This document shows positions 10,816 through 24,176 of a DNA stretch of 64,000 bases, piece after piece (the stretch's first letter is position 1; every line of letters begins with the position of its first letter). A program made the position numbers and the translations under genes. This DNA is from Parus major (taxonomy: Eukaryota > Chordata > Aves > Passeriformes > Paridae): positions 39,633,265-39,697,264 of the forward strand of contig NC_031799.1 of assembly GCF_001522545.3 (NCBI RefSeq), given 5' to 3'. The notes beneath the pieces were generated by a model. The model saw only the letters and a program-made list of their open reading frames with translations, was not told the DNA's origin and did not search any database.

Positions 10816-13489
10816 TTACACATTATACATGTAGTTAGATCTATAAATCTGGTACCCCCCAGATAACAATTAGGAAGCAGACTATAGTGGTGATACATTC
10901 TGCACTATTCAGAGCTATTTTTAAGAACTAAAATGCTCTGTTGCTGAAATGCTGATGGCTGCCTCATCCCAGTTCCTGTAGAAATCTGGAGGAAAGCTCA
11001 AGAACTGTTTTTTGGGGATTTGCCATCATGTTTTCAGCTTTCCAAAGTGTCAGATTGGACCACTTCTAAAGCATGTAGCCCACATATAAAACATGTCTGA
11101 GTAAATCTAAGGCAATTAAGATGGATAATGAATTTAAAACAACACAAAATAGTTACAACATTCATTAAAAGGAACTAAGCAGATTGGAAGATTCTTTGAA
11201 GTCTAAAAGACAGTAACAAGATCCTGATTCATTGTCTTTTTCAATGAGCATCTTGAATCATGACCTCTCACTGTGATTAAAAACTACCAGTTTTTTCTTA
11301 AAGCTCAGCTACTGCTTCAAGGTGCAGATACTGAGATGGAGAGCAAAAATGATCTTGTCTTGTTATTCCAGAATATTACAGAAATATATGACCAAAAAAT
11401 AAGTATTTTTAGACTTAATGGAGTAAATGTTTCTGCAGTTTTGTTCTGAATTTCTCTTTATTTAAGAATGAAAACACATAAATACTCAGCAGTGACGTCT
11501 ACTTTTCCACAGCATGTCAAATCCTCAATGATAATAAATACACTATTTTGTTCTGTAAATTGACTGCTATAAAATTATTTTGACACTGTCCTGGCTTAGG
11601 TTAATTGTTAATAACAATGTTTTCTGACAGTATCAAAGACAATTTGTAGAAGAAAGTGTAAATGAGAGATAAATTAGAGTGTCAAGCCAGAATGCTGCAT
11701 TGCAGGGAACTCAATATCCTGCTATAGATCTAGTCCATACATTGTACTTTGAAAACCTCAGTTCTTCTCAGATTTCCTCATGACTGATAGAGACAACTCA
11801 TTTTGTTAATGGCTTCCCAAACCTTCAAGAGCTGGAAGAATAAAGGTTAACTTACCCTCTTTCCCCAGGCTTTTTGTAGAAATTTTTGTCCTACAAGATA
11901 TTTGGGGACAAGCAGATCCAAATTCCATGACATCAACAAGGTATTGGTTTTTCTTTTGTGGGAACTGGAGACATCCAAACTTTTGTGACTCCACAACACA
12001 TTGTCTCTTGGATGTGAGCCAAATATGTTTTGAAATTAGCCATAGAATTACACAGTGGTACTTGGTTTTAAATCCCATAGAGGGATGTCCCCAAGAGACA
12101 CACATGCGTCAATCAGCCAGGTTTCAAAGGCTTCTTCAGGTCCCACAGTACAATTGATTAGCTTTGCACACTGGAACAAATATGAATGGGTTTGTTAAGG
12201 ATGTATGTTTACATACTTCAAAGGCTCTAAAATATGGTTCTCTCTCTTCCACATCCACATGCATTTGGAAGAGTTTTATAGGTAATTCTCCTGCTCCACT
12301 AGGCAGTTTTATACACCATGAAAAATTAAATTTTAGCTTACAAAATTCACATACCAAATACAAAAACATTTGATTCTTATGCAAACACATCTTTACATCA
12401 CATCTATGCTGTATTTTCTGGGGGATAGATTATAGCAGTGTTGTAATTTAACTAGGACTCGTGAGACTATATTAAGATGTCACAGAAGCTCCATTACTTC
12501 TCCTGATTTCTGCCTTCTAGGCCTTAGACAATTAAAATGGAATTTCAGATAAGGAGGTTTGGAGGGGAAAGAGGGGAGGCTTGAGAAGCATTCAGAAAAA
12601 TTATTCTCTGGGGGAAGAGAAGGAAGATGATTAACTAGTTTTTCTTCAGCGCTTGTTGTTACGATTCTATACTCTGGAGAGTGGATAATTTGAAAGAGAA
12701 AATCTCTGTCTCTCAGACAAAGAACTTGTTCCTCAGACTCAAATTTCATGACCAGTTCAAGTTTCTCCACTTTATAGATGTTTATGCATACTTCCTAAGA
12801 GTTTACTTTCATAATTTGAGAAAATAATTAACATTAGATTTTGTCCCCTAAATTCTTATGAAATATCTAGGAAAAAAACCCTTTCTCAACTCTGGAAAGA
12901 AGCTGAATTTTAATGCTTGTTGTCTGGCTTGAGGGATCAGTTAGGAATCACCTCCTGTTTAATGAGACTAATGAAATGATTTTCACTCTAAACAGCAAAA
13001 GAATGTTGAAAAGGGAATAATTCTGTTTCAATACCTACAATGGAATATCTGGTGATGTATTTCCTCAAAATATACTGACAAAGGTAGCAAGTGACAGTAA
13101 CCTACCAATTCCCTTGGCACAGACTGAAAAATAAAAAGGGATTTTTTAGGTTCGTTTGATTATTGTGATCAGACAGATACCTGACTGGACAAAAATCCAA
13201 GCAGTATGTTCTAAATTCAGCATTATATTGTGCTTGCCAGCTTGAGTTATTCTATAATTCTGACTTTGCACTCAGCTTCCTCTTTATAGAGAGTGTGGAA
13301 ATGTGTTGTATGTTATGGACACAGAAAAGGACTGATCATTTAGAACGGCTCATAACTTATTTCCCCATTTGTGGTTTTTAGGAACTTTCATATGTGAATA
13401 ACAGCTTCCAGGAAAGAAAACTTTTTTAAGGAAGCAAATATTTCACCTGCTTGGGTTTTTTTAACAGACCAGTAACTCATCGGGCCAGA
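10816..13489. other. AT-rich sequence without recognised features
   Basis: No gene is recognised. Open frames of 60-100 codons on both strands near 11806-12770 have no recognisable domain and overlap one another on opposite strands, as chance frames do. Confidence 0.5.
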
Positions 13490-13982
13490 GCTTATCTGTC
13501 ACTATCACTTTGGCCTGTTCCAGGAGTGGGTCACATCCCAGAGCAGGATGACCCGAGGTGTGACTAGAGCACTTCCTCTATGGCTTTTTGGCTGTCAGTC
13601 TGAGCTCCAAGGAGACAAGGACAAGAGGGAGGGCTTTAACATGGGATAATAGAGGATTTATTGCTCTGGGGAATCTTGGGGTCAAAAGACAGAAAATGTG
13701 AGTTTGCAACAGCTGAAATAGGGAGGTGTTCAAAGGGAGGGTACAGAGCATCAGCTAATCAGAGATACCCTGGGGAGGGTAAAAGGCAGGGTTCACAAAA
13801 TCACCATCCAGTGAGGGAGGTAGGGGGGGAAATTGGGTCACATGGACTAATCAAATGTGGAAGTTTAGGGAATTTCCAAAGTGGAATTCCAAGCATGCAG
13901 TGGGCCTAAGACAGGATTGACAGGAGACTCAGGGTAGATTGACAATGTGGGGTGGGAGGGTCTCATTTGGACTAAACCATCA
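13490..13982 (-). mobile_element. Candidate LTR, minus strand
   Basis: This block is clearly more GC-rich than its flanks and has sharp edges. Read on the minus strand it begins TGATGGTTTAGTCC (from 13982), contains C-rich U3-like sequence, and carries AATAAATCC (about 13652-13660, reverse strand). A C/T-rich stretch follows, like the U5 of a gammaretrovirus-type LTR. I could not find a convincing target duplication or a clear 3' CA, and no retroviral coding sequence adjoins. It could be another kind of repeat. Confidence 0.4.
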
Positions 13983-16653
13983 ACTTGGGCAATAACAGAA
14001 CGTATCATTAATAAGAAACACACTGCAACAGACCAAAAATATCAATTCGGGAAATTTTCAAGAAAGGTCAATGTATACGCTAAAAAATATTTGACTACAC
14101 CATGGTTATAAGAAAAGTTTCTCTTCACCCAAATCAGCTCAAATTTTCAATTTCTTCTTACACAGGTTTTCCTATCAAAGACATTGTAGAAGCATGAAGT
14201 TTAACTTTCTGCCAGTCAATATATTGATTTCTTTGCATTTACAGTATGTTTCACATAGACAAGCAAGTCTAATTTTTAAATTATTGAACAGGCAAATGTA
14301 TATTGTAGGTTTTGAAGAGTTATATGTAGCATGAGGAAGGGGAATCAATAAAATTCATTGCAACATCAACACTTTGTTTGATGTGGCAGCTATTTCCTTT
14401 GATGCCTCAAGAACTTTGTTTTGACCAGGGCTAAGTAGCAGATGTTTACGAGCAAAAAGGACGTTGGTAAATTTATTACCTGTTTCTATGGGTAACATAA
14501 GTCTCTAAAATTGAATTTTCCTTAGAATTGCTTACTTAGATCACAAAGCAAATTCCAGCCTGATACTATAAAGGGTATTTATAAGTTTTTAAAAGTAATT
14601 TTCTTTCTTGTATTACGTAATTCATTTATCTAAATCTTAAGGAAATCATTGACTGTGAAGACAAGCATTCATTTTCTGTTGTCTTTATCTTTAATATCAC
14701 TTCCTTGAAGGCAGAAGCAAGAGGATTTTTCAAACATATATTTGAAGGTTATTTTGTAATAGTATAGATGGGAAGGAGGGCAATCTGCCATCTTGTAACA
14801 CAATTCATCTTTGCTTCTCTCTGGTCAAGCCTGCTGAGTTCGACTTCTTCAGTTAGAGAATTCAGAACAGAAATTCTTACAGCACAGCTTGAAAATTCTG
14901 CCCTCATTTTGATCAGCTAAGCTACAGGGCAAGGAGAAGAGATGGAGACCTCTAATTGAAAGACATTTTCATAAAGGTTTGAAGGGCTTCAATGGACCTT
15001 TCAGCCTCTGCGATGATTAATGTCACCTTCAATAATGATCTGAATACTTTCAGAGAGGACAGAGAGTTCAGCTTATCTAGACAAAATTCATCAACATGAA
15101 TCAGGAAGGACTGGAGGAACCAAAAAATTAAAAAGTCGAATTGAAAGCAAAGTGTGTTACTAGTCCCATTTGCCTATATCACTTCATTTTTCCTCACTGA
15201 AAGAAACTGTCATCTAGGAAACCAAATGTAGTAGGCAATGGGACTCAAAGATCTTGCAAACCTACAAACAAGTAACAGCGTAAAGCAGAGCTGATAGAGC
15301 ATGGCAGAAAAGATTTTTGGCTGAGACATATTGTACAAACTATTGATCTGACTCCATATTTTGATATTTTTTTCTCTGCCACCTCTCCCTAGTATTGCCC
15401 TGTGTCAAATAACTGCCCATAGTAATAGCCATCATGTTCCAATTATCCCTTCTCTTTTTTGGAAGAATGATGAATGTGATGTAGAAAGAACACTGGACAA
15501 AAAAATTCAACTTCTTCTTCCTACACTTAAAGGTATACACGTCCAGCATATTAATGATAGCTTTGACTGCACTGTACAGGTGAAGGATGAAATTCCCAAA
15601 TGTTGTTCTTTAGACCTTTATTTGGAACACAAATAAACACAGCTTTCAAAATATTTTCTTTCATCAGATCATGACAATGCACTTCTGAGTAGTCAGAATA
15701 CATGTCTGTAAAACTTCAACTATATATTAAAATAAATATACATAAATTAATAGATTTTTCTGTTACTATCAGTCATGAAGAAAAATTAAAAACTACTTTA
15801 TACATGCTTCTGTTTTATTTAGGCAATGTGACACCCCAGAAGAGCAAAGCCAAATCTACCTGTTTGTTTTTCAAAACTGCTTTTTAAGTTTCTTTTGAAT
15901 GGACACATCTTAGAATCCAGTTAGTCAATTCTTTGTCTACCTGGATTATCTTTCTCTTCAAAAGAAGGTATTGTATACTAACATGTTGAATGACAATATA
16001 AATAAATATCATGTAACTGTAAATAGTTCTTTATGGTGCTACAAGTCTGACTGTGAACTGCTAACACATAAAGTGCGATGACTTTTATATTCTGTGCAAG
16101 AGTGATGATGACCTCTCCTTGCCTTTTTTGATGACTTCTTCACCCTTTAGACCTCAGCAGTGAGGATATGGGTTATGCCAGTGGTAGTGTATAAACCTAA
16201 TTAAAGAGAGAAAACTGAAGTCAGGGAATAGTCACATGGTCTTTTAAGTATTATTTTTTTTGTTTAAAGGTTAATTGTTTTACCCTAAAATATAAAGCAA
16301 AAGCTAAATATGAGTAAAAAATGCAAAAGTGAAAATGAGGAAGACAGAGAAGGGAAGTTTTTATTTCAGACATTCCCCGTAGGCAGCTTTTTAATCACAA
16401 ACTACTGACATTTTAATTTAAACAAAATAATTACAAGCAAGAGGTGAGTGAACCTTTTTGCATGCAGTATACAATCACACTTTCCTTAGCTCTAAAGAAG
16501 AGAAGTTTCAACTATTTAGAATTAATCAAGTCCCTAAATACTGCTATATTTCTTTTTCTTTAGGTAAACCAAGGCAGTTTTACTTTTAAAGAACCAATAC
16601 ATTCATTAATAAAGCAGAAAAATGAACAAACCTGACTCAGTGCTGTCACTCAC
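13983..16653. other. AT-rich sequence without recognised features
   Basis: No repeat family or gene is recognised. The 91-codon plus-strand frame at 15361-15636 has no recognisable domain. Confidence 0.5.
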
Positions 16654-16710
16654 TTTCACGATATAATCCAACTTCATAAGGCTCAACTGGGTGAACTCAG
16701 CCGACTTTAA
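16654..16710 (-). other. Candidate 57-nt exon, minus strand
   Basis: On the minus strand a pyrimidine-rich run ending TTTTCCCCCACAG (16711 upward) is a strong splice-acceptor look-alike. After 57 nt comes AAA followed by GTGAGTG (from 16653), a good donor. Exactly one of the three frames is open: LKSAEFTQLSLMKLDYIVK, 19 codons, phase 0 at both ends. I do not recognise the protein. A 57-nt frame open by chance is not rare, so this rests on the two splice signals. It could be a cassette exon of a host gene, a lncRNA exon or coincidence. Confidence 0.3.
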
Positions 16711-17204
16711 CTGTGGGGGAAAATAATTGTTGAAAAACTAAAATCCATTATTTTGTAATCACACAGACAGGTTCACTTACACAGCAACACAAATTTAAAC
16801 CACGTCAGTTAAGAAAGCTGAAACAAGCAGTAAGGCCAAAATTGTTAAATCATCAATATTAACTCAAGAGAAAATTACCAGGAATCAGAGTAACAAGAGC
16901 TGGACTACTACTGCAAGATGAAGGACCATACCATCTCAAGGAATAAAAGAGAACATCGTCTGCCTGCCACACTGTGAAGTGCAGAGCCATCAAAGATGTG
17001 GTTTTGAGGAACCTAACAGAACTTCCTGAAATGCCACATTACATGATCCTTTTTGCACGTGTGCACTCAGGAAAAAAAATGTTTAGATCACAGCTATGAG
17101 TCCTTGTGAGGGTTGCAAACATGCTTTAAGAATATGTATCTCCAAAAATGTCCACAGAAGCCTCTAGTATTTCTCAGTGAGGGGACAGCAACATTGCAAA
17201 GGTG
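16711..17204. other. AT-rich sequence without recognised features
   Basis: Contains one weak plus-strand acceptor/donor pair (17158-17201), which is listed among the rejected items. Confidence 0.5.
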
Positions 17205-17381
17205 AGAAAAATAAGAATAAAAATAAGAATAAAAATAAAAATAAAAATAAGAATAAAAATTAAAATTACAATTAAAATTAAAATTAAAATTAAAATTAAA
17301 AATAAATACAAAAATAAAAATAAAAATAAAAATAAAAATAAAAATAAAAATAAAAATAAAAATAAAAATAAAAATAAAATT
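17205..17381. repeat. Hexanucleotide array, mainly (AATAAA)n
   Basis: A period-6 array of about 29 units. The left half mixes AATAAG, AATAAA and AAATTA-type variants. The right part (about 17311-17376) is a clean run of AATAAA with T at every sixth base for 11 successive units. The open frame of alternating N and K across it is a translation of the repeat. The unit equals the canonical polyadenylation signal on the plus strand. Confidence 0.95.
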
Positions 17382-18284
17382 TGTCCCCTTTTGGTTTGTC
17401 AGGCATTCTAAACATTATAGACCATGACTTATACATTACTAGCATGAACCTTCATAACACTGACTACACTGTCCAGCTAGAATCCAAATAAAATAAGAAA
17501 AGAGAGGAGAAAGGAAAGAAAACAATAGTAAAAGCAACAATTATTTATTTTCCCTCTGGAATGAATTATCTCAATGAAATTAAAGGCAGAGACAATTCTC
17601 CTTATAGATAACCAGTCCAAAAAATTATGTTCTGTGTATGTAAGTAAACTGTACTACCCATGGCAGTGTGTCACAAGTCAGTAAGTCTGCCTTTAGAATT
17701 GTACTGCCTGTACAATTACTACCTGTACAAATTCAACTACTGTTGAAGCACGTAGTCAGATGACTATGCTTTTGACTGAGGTTTAGCTAAATGGACAGAG
17801 TGTGGCAAACTACTGGACATGAAACGGGAAATTGGATAGTGATAAAAAGCAGCATAGCAACAAGCTGACTAAAGTCAGCAATGCTATGAGGAATGTCCAG
17901 ATCTCACAGAACATTAAATTAGGGAGAAATTATTCACAAGTTAATTGGAAGAGTGTTAAGGCACAGAGCTTTGCTTGTCCAACAATATCCCAGGAACCAT
18001 ATCAGTCATAACAAATTTAGGTACAGGTGTAGTAAAACTGTAGTAAAAATGAGGAAAGTATTATTAGGCATAAAGTAGCTTTGGAGCGAAGAAAAGAAAA
18101 TAAAGTGGATGGGAGAAAAGTATGCACTGGAAATATGAGACAAAGGGGCTAAAATGGTGCCAATCACACATAATCAAGATGCCAGTCAGCACTGATTGAC
18201 TGGTATCTGTGACTGACCAACACAGCCTATTCTGTTCTCTAATTTGAGTCTATTTCATAGTAGCAGGGTTGGTTACTTAACCAC
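17382..18284. other. AT-rich sequence without recognised features
   Basis: No repeat family or gene is recognised. Confidence 0.55.
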
Positions 18285-18892
18285 TCAACTACTTCCCTGG
18301 AAAGCTTAGTGCAATGTTTAACAGTCCTCTCATTGAAGAACTTTTCTTAATATTCAACCTAAGCTTCCTCTGGAGCGTTTTGAGGCTGTTTCCCCTTATC
18401 CTACCTCTAGTTACTTGAGAGAAGAGACTGCCTCCTTTCAGGCAGTGGTAAAGTGCAATGACCCTCTCCCCTTACATTCTTTTTCTCCAGACTAAACAAG
18501 TTGCTCAGCTGCTTTTCACAGGACTTGTGCTCCAGATCCTTTCCCAGCTCCATTGCCCTTCTGTGGACACACTGCAGAACCTCAGCATCCTTTTGCAGTG
18601 AGTGGACTGAAAAACTGAACACAGGACTCAAGGTGCAACTTCACCAATGCCAGGTAATGTGGGATGATCACTGCCCTGATCCTGCTTGCCACACTATTGC
18701 TGATACAGGACAGGATGCCATTGGCATTCTTGGCCACCCTTGGCTCATGCTCAGTACCCCCAGGTCCTTTTCTGCTGGGCAGTTTTCCAGCCACTCTACC
18801 CCCACATGTAGAAATCCATGGGTTTGTTGTGACCAAGTGCAAGACCTGGCACTTGGCCTTGTTGAACGCCATAACATTTTTTAAGGTTTTCC
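18285..18892 (-). mobile_element. CR1 LINE fragment, minus strand
   Basis: On the minus strand the element starts in ORF2 near 18892. The frame 18872-18582 has MAFNKAKCQVLHL, then [18 protein letters not shown] and SALV-like motifs of CR1 ORF2. It continues through the LEHKSCEKQL and LFSLEKKN segment (18631-18407) and ends near 18285 in 3' UTR-like sequence. It is 5'-truncated with frame breaks between the two segments. The long plus-strand frames over the same bases (18501-18884, 18664-19074) are antisense shadows. Confidence 0.92.
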
Positions 18893-21800
18893 CAACTGTG
18901 GTCTCAATTCTTTGTATAAAAGTACAAGATACTGGTGCACTTCAAAGTTACCTATTACCTAACCTGCAAACCACCTGGTCTAGGCCAGGTGCCAGAGAGT
19001 TCCATGAGGGCTTGGGTGCAAGATATAAAAGCACTTCAATCTGGACTTGCCAGCAGGTAGAACAAGAGTTCTGAGGACTGTATACTGAATAAAGTAGAGG
19101 CCTGGGGTCTAGCTTCCTGATGAAAATCATATAGAAGATTGTGGGTATGTTTCAGTACAGAACTACTAGCAAAATTAGTGGTGAGGAAACAGGATGCTCT
19201 CTTTATGTTTTTTTGACATTTGTGTCAACATCCATTCAAGTGTATGTGATGCCTGTAAATTCATAGTTCTGTCTTGATGTGTTAGTGGTAAACTGAATCT
19301 GCATATTGTGCATGTACCTACTGGGAGCATGTACCCAGACTCACTATGGTGTGGACACAGGGCTAGAAATCCAGAGTGTCTCCTCATCTGTGAAGGACTG
19401 TGAGGGCTGTGACACTTGAGAGGGACTGTGATCTCATTGTTTAAGAGTTGCACCAACTTTTTACCTAGGTGACTGGGGATGAAAACTCCCCCTAGTTCAC
19501 CTAAACTTAATCATAAAAGACTTTAAAAGGTGCTAAAACGTGTGATTCTATACAGAACTCCTGTGCAAGTTGAAATTTGTAATAAAACTTCTGAGGCTGG
19601 GACAACTGGACACTGATATACACATAAGCCATAATTCATCCTATCAGGAAGCAGAGATTCCACATCATGTAAACTGGCTAATTTATGAATTTATGAAACA
19701 GATGTTTTTGTTCCAATTTAAAGCCCACAAAATTTGTTCTACTGAGCATGTATTATCAAGTGTACAAAATGGTTGCAAAGTGTTGTATCATAGGACAACA
19801 GCATTTTATCCATACCTAGAATACACAATACAGTTTGATTAACTAGGAAAAAAAAAAAAAAACCCAAAGGGGAGGGGACAGAAGTCACTGTTATTTTACC
19901 TTTGCTAATTGAGAAATCCCTACATGTCCCTAGGCCTGAATATTAGAAAACATAGACAACCTTTCTCATAACCAATCTACTGCAACTGAGGCAGAACTTT
20001 TCAGCCAGTCCCTTCTTAGACTCTGAACAACTAAATGTATTTTAAACTTCATATTTTTCTTTTATTACAGACCATAAGAAAAATAATAAAATAGAAACCA
20101 TAATCAACTTAAACCTGTTACAATAATCAGGAAACAGCTACTCATGTAAATGCAAACAAGTGAGATATTCATAGTACTTTAAGTAACACTAATATTGGTA
20201 AATTTTCTTTTCACCTTATTCTGAAGGGGCATACATCTCAGGTAACAGCTGACAAAAGACAGGAAAAGGGCAGTGTGTTCTCCAGTCTATAGACAGTCAC
20301 TAGCTGGCATTTGCAGAGTTCATACTAGGGCACTGTCAGATTATTACATTATGCTTTCTTTCCAAATCTGCCCTTCCACAGAAGTGTCACCTCTCTCTGA
20401 TATGACTGTTCTCTGCTCTGATGAAGTAGAGCAGTCATTCACATAGCCTAAGAATAAAACTAAAACTTCTGTTGCCAGGATATGGATAAGAAAGCATTGC
20501 AGTATCTTCTCATTGCACATCTTTCCTTAGTTACTTGGCCTGTCATCTGCTAGTGTACAGAAAAGATGCTGTACTAGGCATGTCTATATTGATCACAATG
20601 TGCTTTGTATCCTATTTTTTTAATCTAGATTTTTCCTATATCCTTATTTTTCAGATCATGATTCTCTTCCTCAGCCTAAAATACGTTTTTCATCAATTTC
20701 ATCCTGAGCAACCTTACCTCCAGCAGATGTGACACAGCATGAATAGTGAAAGATCCCAGTACAAGTAATTGACTACAACTTCAAATCTGTTAGTAAACTC
20801 ATTGCCATGCATTATCAGACTGCAGCCTTCCTCACAGCTCCCGGCCAAGAGGCAATCCTATCCTCCTCTATACTTGCATTAAGCAAAATCAACATAAAAC
20901 CACAGAAAAGTTAGCAAACTTTTTTTTGTTTTCCTTTTTTTGGCAGGGCTCTTACACTCACGTGACCGATACACCAACTAATTTTCAGCTGTCATGGTGC
21001 ATACAATGTTACTCTAGTACAGTAAGAGCTACAATTTTTAGGGAAAATAAGGTTGTATGTATGCTATCTAAGCAATTGTTGGTCTGTTTCAAGAATGTTT
21101 TTGAAAAGACCCCTCTTCTTCCTGTTTACTGCCATTGTTAATGCCTTGGTTTGTTCTTTTTTTTTAAAAAAAAGTGGTAACACATAGACATTTTGAACAA
21201 GTGCATAGAAAGCATACACTTTCTGGAAGATCCTCCTGTATAGTTAATGCTATGACAGATTCAATTCACTTTTTCTATTGCTTCAGAAGTAATGAACAAT
21301 CTCAGTGACAGATTCATTGCACAGCAGCAATAAAAATCTTTTTTAAAGTGAGGCTCTAGTCTAAATTTCATAAAAACACAACACACAAATACAACTTTAC
21401 TAACTCAGGATTCCATTACTTTTATGATATACCTTCACAAATTATTTTTGCTTATTTTAAAAATACAATAAATAACAATAATATGATAATACAATAATAC
21501 AATAAACAATAAATACAAATTCTCACTTGCTTGTATTTGCAAAAACAATCAAAAGTTTTTCAAAATCAGAAAAAAAGATTTAAAATTAGGGGATGAAGGA
21601 TACTGAATGAGAACAACTCTAAGTTCCTCAATCAAACAGAATAAAATTTACACTTATTTTCATAATTATCGTAGAAAAGGATCAGGACTCCCCATAAATT
21701 TCAACATATCAAGAATTCAGAAACATCATATTTCGTTCAAAACCAATAATTCATAATTACAAGCATAGTAAAAATATTCATTACTTGTAATTTAGTAAAT

Positions 21801-23464
21801 CAAAATTTAAGTCTTTAATAAATAGTTGCTAAATGCAAGCAAAAAAGTGGCATCCTTGTTAGGGAGAAAAATTGAATTACATGATAATTATTCAGGTTTC
21901 ACAAGATTATGTGAATAAGGTACTTGAATAGTTTTTTAGAATCATATTATCTTTTCATCACTTTTGATATTCTATCCCCCCAATAAATCAGTTTATTCCA
22001 TGATTTTCACATTAGCAGCTTGTATGCCTCTTTAGTTTAATATGAATCAACTTGATTTAAAGCACGTGTTTAAGTCTTAGGAACTGTCCATGACTGTAAT
22101 TATTTTCCTTATTAGAAATGTAATTGTGTGTATATAGAGATATAGCTATAGATATAGATAATAAACAGAGCCCTTAGCTTTATTATTTTTTTCTTTTAAA
22201 AAATCAACTTATTTTTTCATTGCCTGAAAGTATGTTGTAAAACTCCAGTTGCCTTTTTCATTTTTCCCCTTTCTCTTTTTCATTGAATATCTGAGCACAT
22301 AATTCTCAGCAATTTCTATGTTACTCAGAATTTTTTCTGTGAAAGATAATTTACTGACATTCAAGACACATCAGTTTTCCTCTCTAGTTTGACTTAATGT
22401 AATCTTGAAATCAGTGCTCAAGTAGGAGTCTGCTTTATTTTTCTTCGTTATTAATTTTTAGGGATCAGGTACATCTGAACTACCAGATGCTCGTAGTAAC
22501 ATGGTTTTTTGTTTTATCTCCCCCACTTTAAAAGAAACAGATTTTCCATTCCTGAATGTCCTATTTGTTCATAAGTGAATGCTTGTAATAGGACCATGAA
22601 TGAATTTGACTGAACTTAGGTATTTTGCCTGTCAAGTATGAAATATGTTTCATTTGTTTTCCTTTTTATTTATTTCATAAGTACATTTTAAAAGTACATT
22701 ACGATATAAAATGCAAAAGAATATTTTATTCTACTTTATTTTCCTTCAGTTTTGCATACACAACTGCTGAACAAAAAGACATTAAAGTGAAATTGTTTAC
22801 TTAGAATAGTTATTTGTTGCTCTGTTTTTATAGTTAATTCTGTTGAAGCAAACAAAAAATAATTCCAGAGAAAAAAAAGTAAGGCTATTATCTTTTGACT
22901 CTATCTTCACTTTAGAACTTCATGAATAAAAATCAAGTTGATGACAGAAATATAATAAGTGTTGCATAGAGTTTCAGTAGACCTCCCTTCAGACTTAATA
23001 CCTCTTTTTCAGCTATTCCTCTGTAATATGTTATTAAATAAAAACAAAACATCTGAACTTGTATGTTCTTTTTTGAAGCATTAATTTTTTATTTATAAAA
23101 TTAACCTTTTTGTTCTTCAAAACATGTAAATAGGCCACCACTGATGGATTGAGCTAGAAAGTGGATCTTTTAATTTGTAAGTTATTAGTCATATTTGTTT
23201 AAAGAAGATGAGAGAAACTTGAGAGTAAGTAGCAACATTTTATCAGACAATAAATATTAACTATTTTTACTCTAGCTTTTCAGGCAAAGATATATTTATG
23301 GTACATACATGCACATATATAGACAGTTATTGTCTTGCACAATAGAATTAAAAACGGAAGGTACAAAATATCAAAATAAATAGCCACTAAGCCCAGATAA
23401 TACTATCACTGAAAACACACCAGGCATGTAAAATTTATTTTCTTTACTATGTATACCTTTAACT
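18893..23464. other. AT-rich sequence without recognised features
   Basis: A 4.5-kb stretch in which I recognise no repeat family or gene. There is an A-run at 19849-19862, a T-run then A-run near 21157-21173, and a small (AATAC)-like patch near 21470-21520. 21300-23100 is among the most AT-rich parts of the window. Such blocks sometimes hold conserved non-coding elements, which cannot be judged without an alignment. Confidence 0.5.
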
Positions 23465-23740
23465 ATGGCATTTAATTCACATTGTTTAAGTCTTCCTTGC
23501 TCTGCACCACCACCCAATTATGTTTTGCTTTCCTGTGGCCTCTTGCAGTTGCTACACTCCCTGTCTGTCAGTGCAGCTGTGCTGGTGCACTGCACTGAGT
23601 CTGTAAGTGCCCAGGGCTGTGGCAGGGTCAGACACTGGTGCCAGACACAGGATCTGAAGCTACAAAGCAGTAGCAGGGAGGGTCATAGTTCACTGTTGCC
23701 CTGCTGCTCCTACATGGTTGAAAACACTGATGCTAGCCAC
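23465..23740. other. Moderately GC-rich block of unknown origin
   Basis: It stands out from AT-rich flanks and holds a 103-codon plus-strand open frame without recognisable domains. It could be an eroded repeat. Nothing identifies it. Confidence 0.3.
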
Positions 23741-24122
23741 CTGGGAAAAACAAAACAAAACCTAAAACAAAAATAACACAAATAATTCCAGAAATACAGT
23801 AACAACAATTAAGGCACTCAAATAACAGACAAGAGAGGATAAGCAGGGAAAGTAGTGTTTAGAGGGAGAAATTCTTGCTTTCATCTACTTGCAAAGCAAC
23901 ACAAATCATCTTATGAATGAATTAACACCATATTAATGGGGTCCAATACTGAGATAATATTGCAAACAGGGTAAAGGTCAAGAGGTTGGTAGTGGTAGTG
24001 CAGAAGAGGGGTGGCATCTGCAGAAGTAGTTTTTAGACAGGTGCCTCTGCCTGAACTGAGGTGCAAATAAAATAATATGCCAAAGTCAGTAGTATGGATT
24101 TTATTTAACAGCAAATAAGAAA

Positions 24123-24176
24123 AAGGGAGAGAGAGAGAGAGAGACAGAGAGAGAGAGAAAGAGAGGGAGAATGAAG
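24123..24176. repeat. (GA)n purine microsatellite
   Basis: GAGAGA run with a few interruptions, inside the probable LTR. It makes a long one-strand purine tract. Confidence 0.9.

Noticed and set aside
11586..11620. TGTCCTGGCTTAGGTTAATT, resembling the start of an avian LTR
   Set aside because: The likeness ends after about 25 bases and no later LTR signals follow.
16775..16820. Minus-strand donor ACTTAC next to the 57-nt candidate, suggesting a second exon
   Set aside because: All three frames of the enclosed segment contain stops, and the acceptor is weak.
17158..17201. 44-nt splice-like pair (CCACAG ... GTGAGA), open in one frame
   Set aside because: The acceptor tract is purine-rich and the donor is followed at once by the hexamer array. 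Too weak to call.
18501..19074. Plus-strand open frames of 127 and 136 codons
   Set aside because: Mostly antisense shadows of the minus-strand CR1 at 18285-18892.
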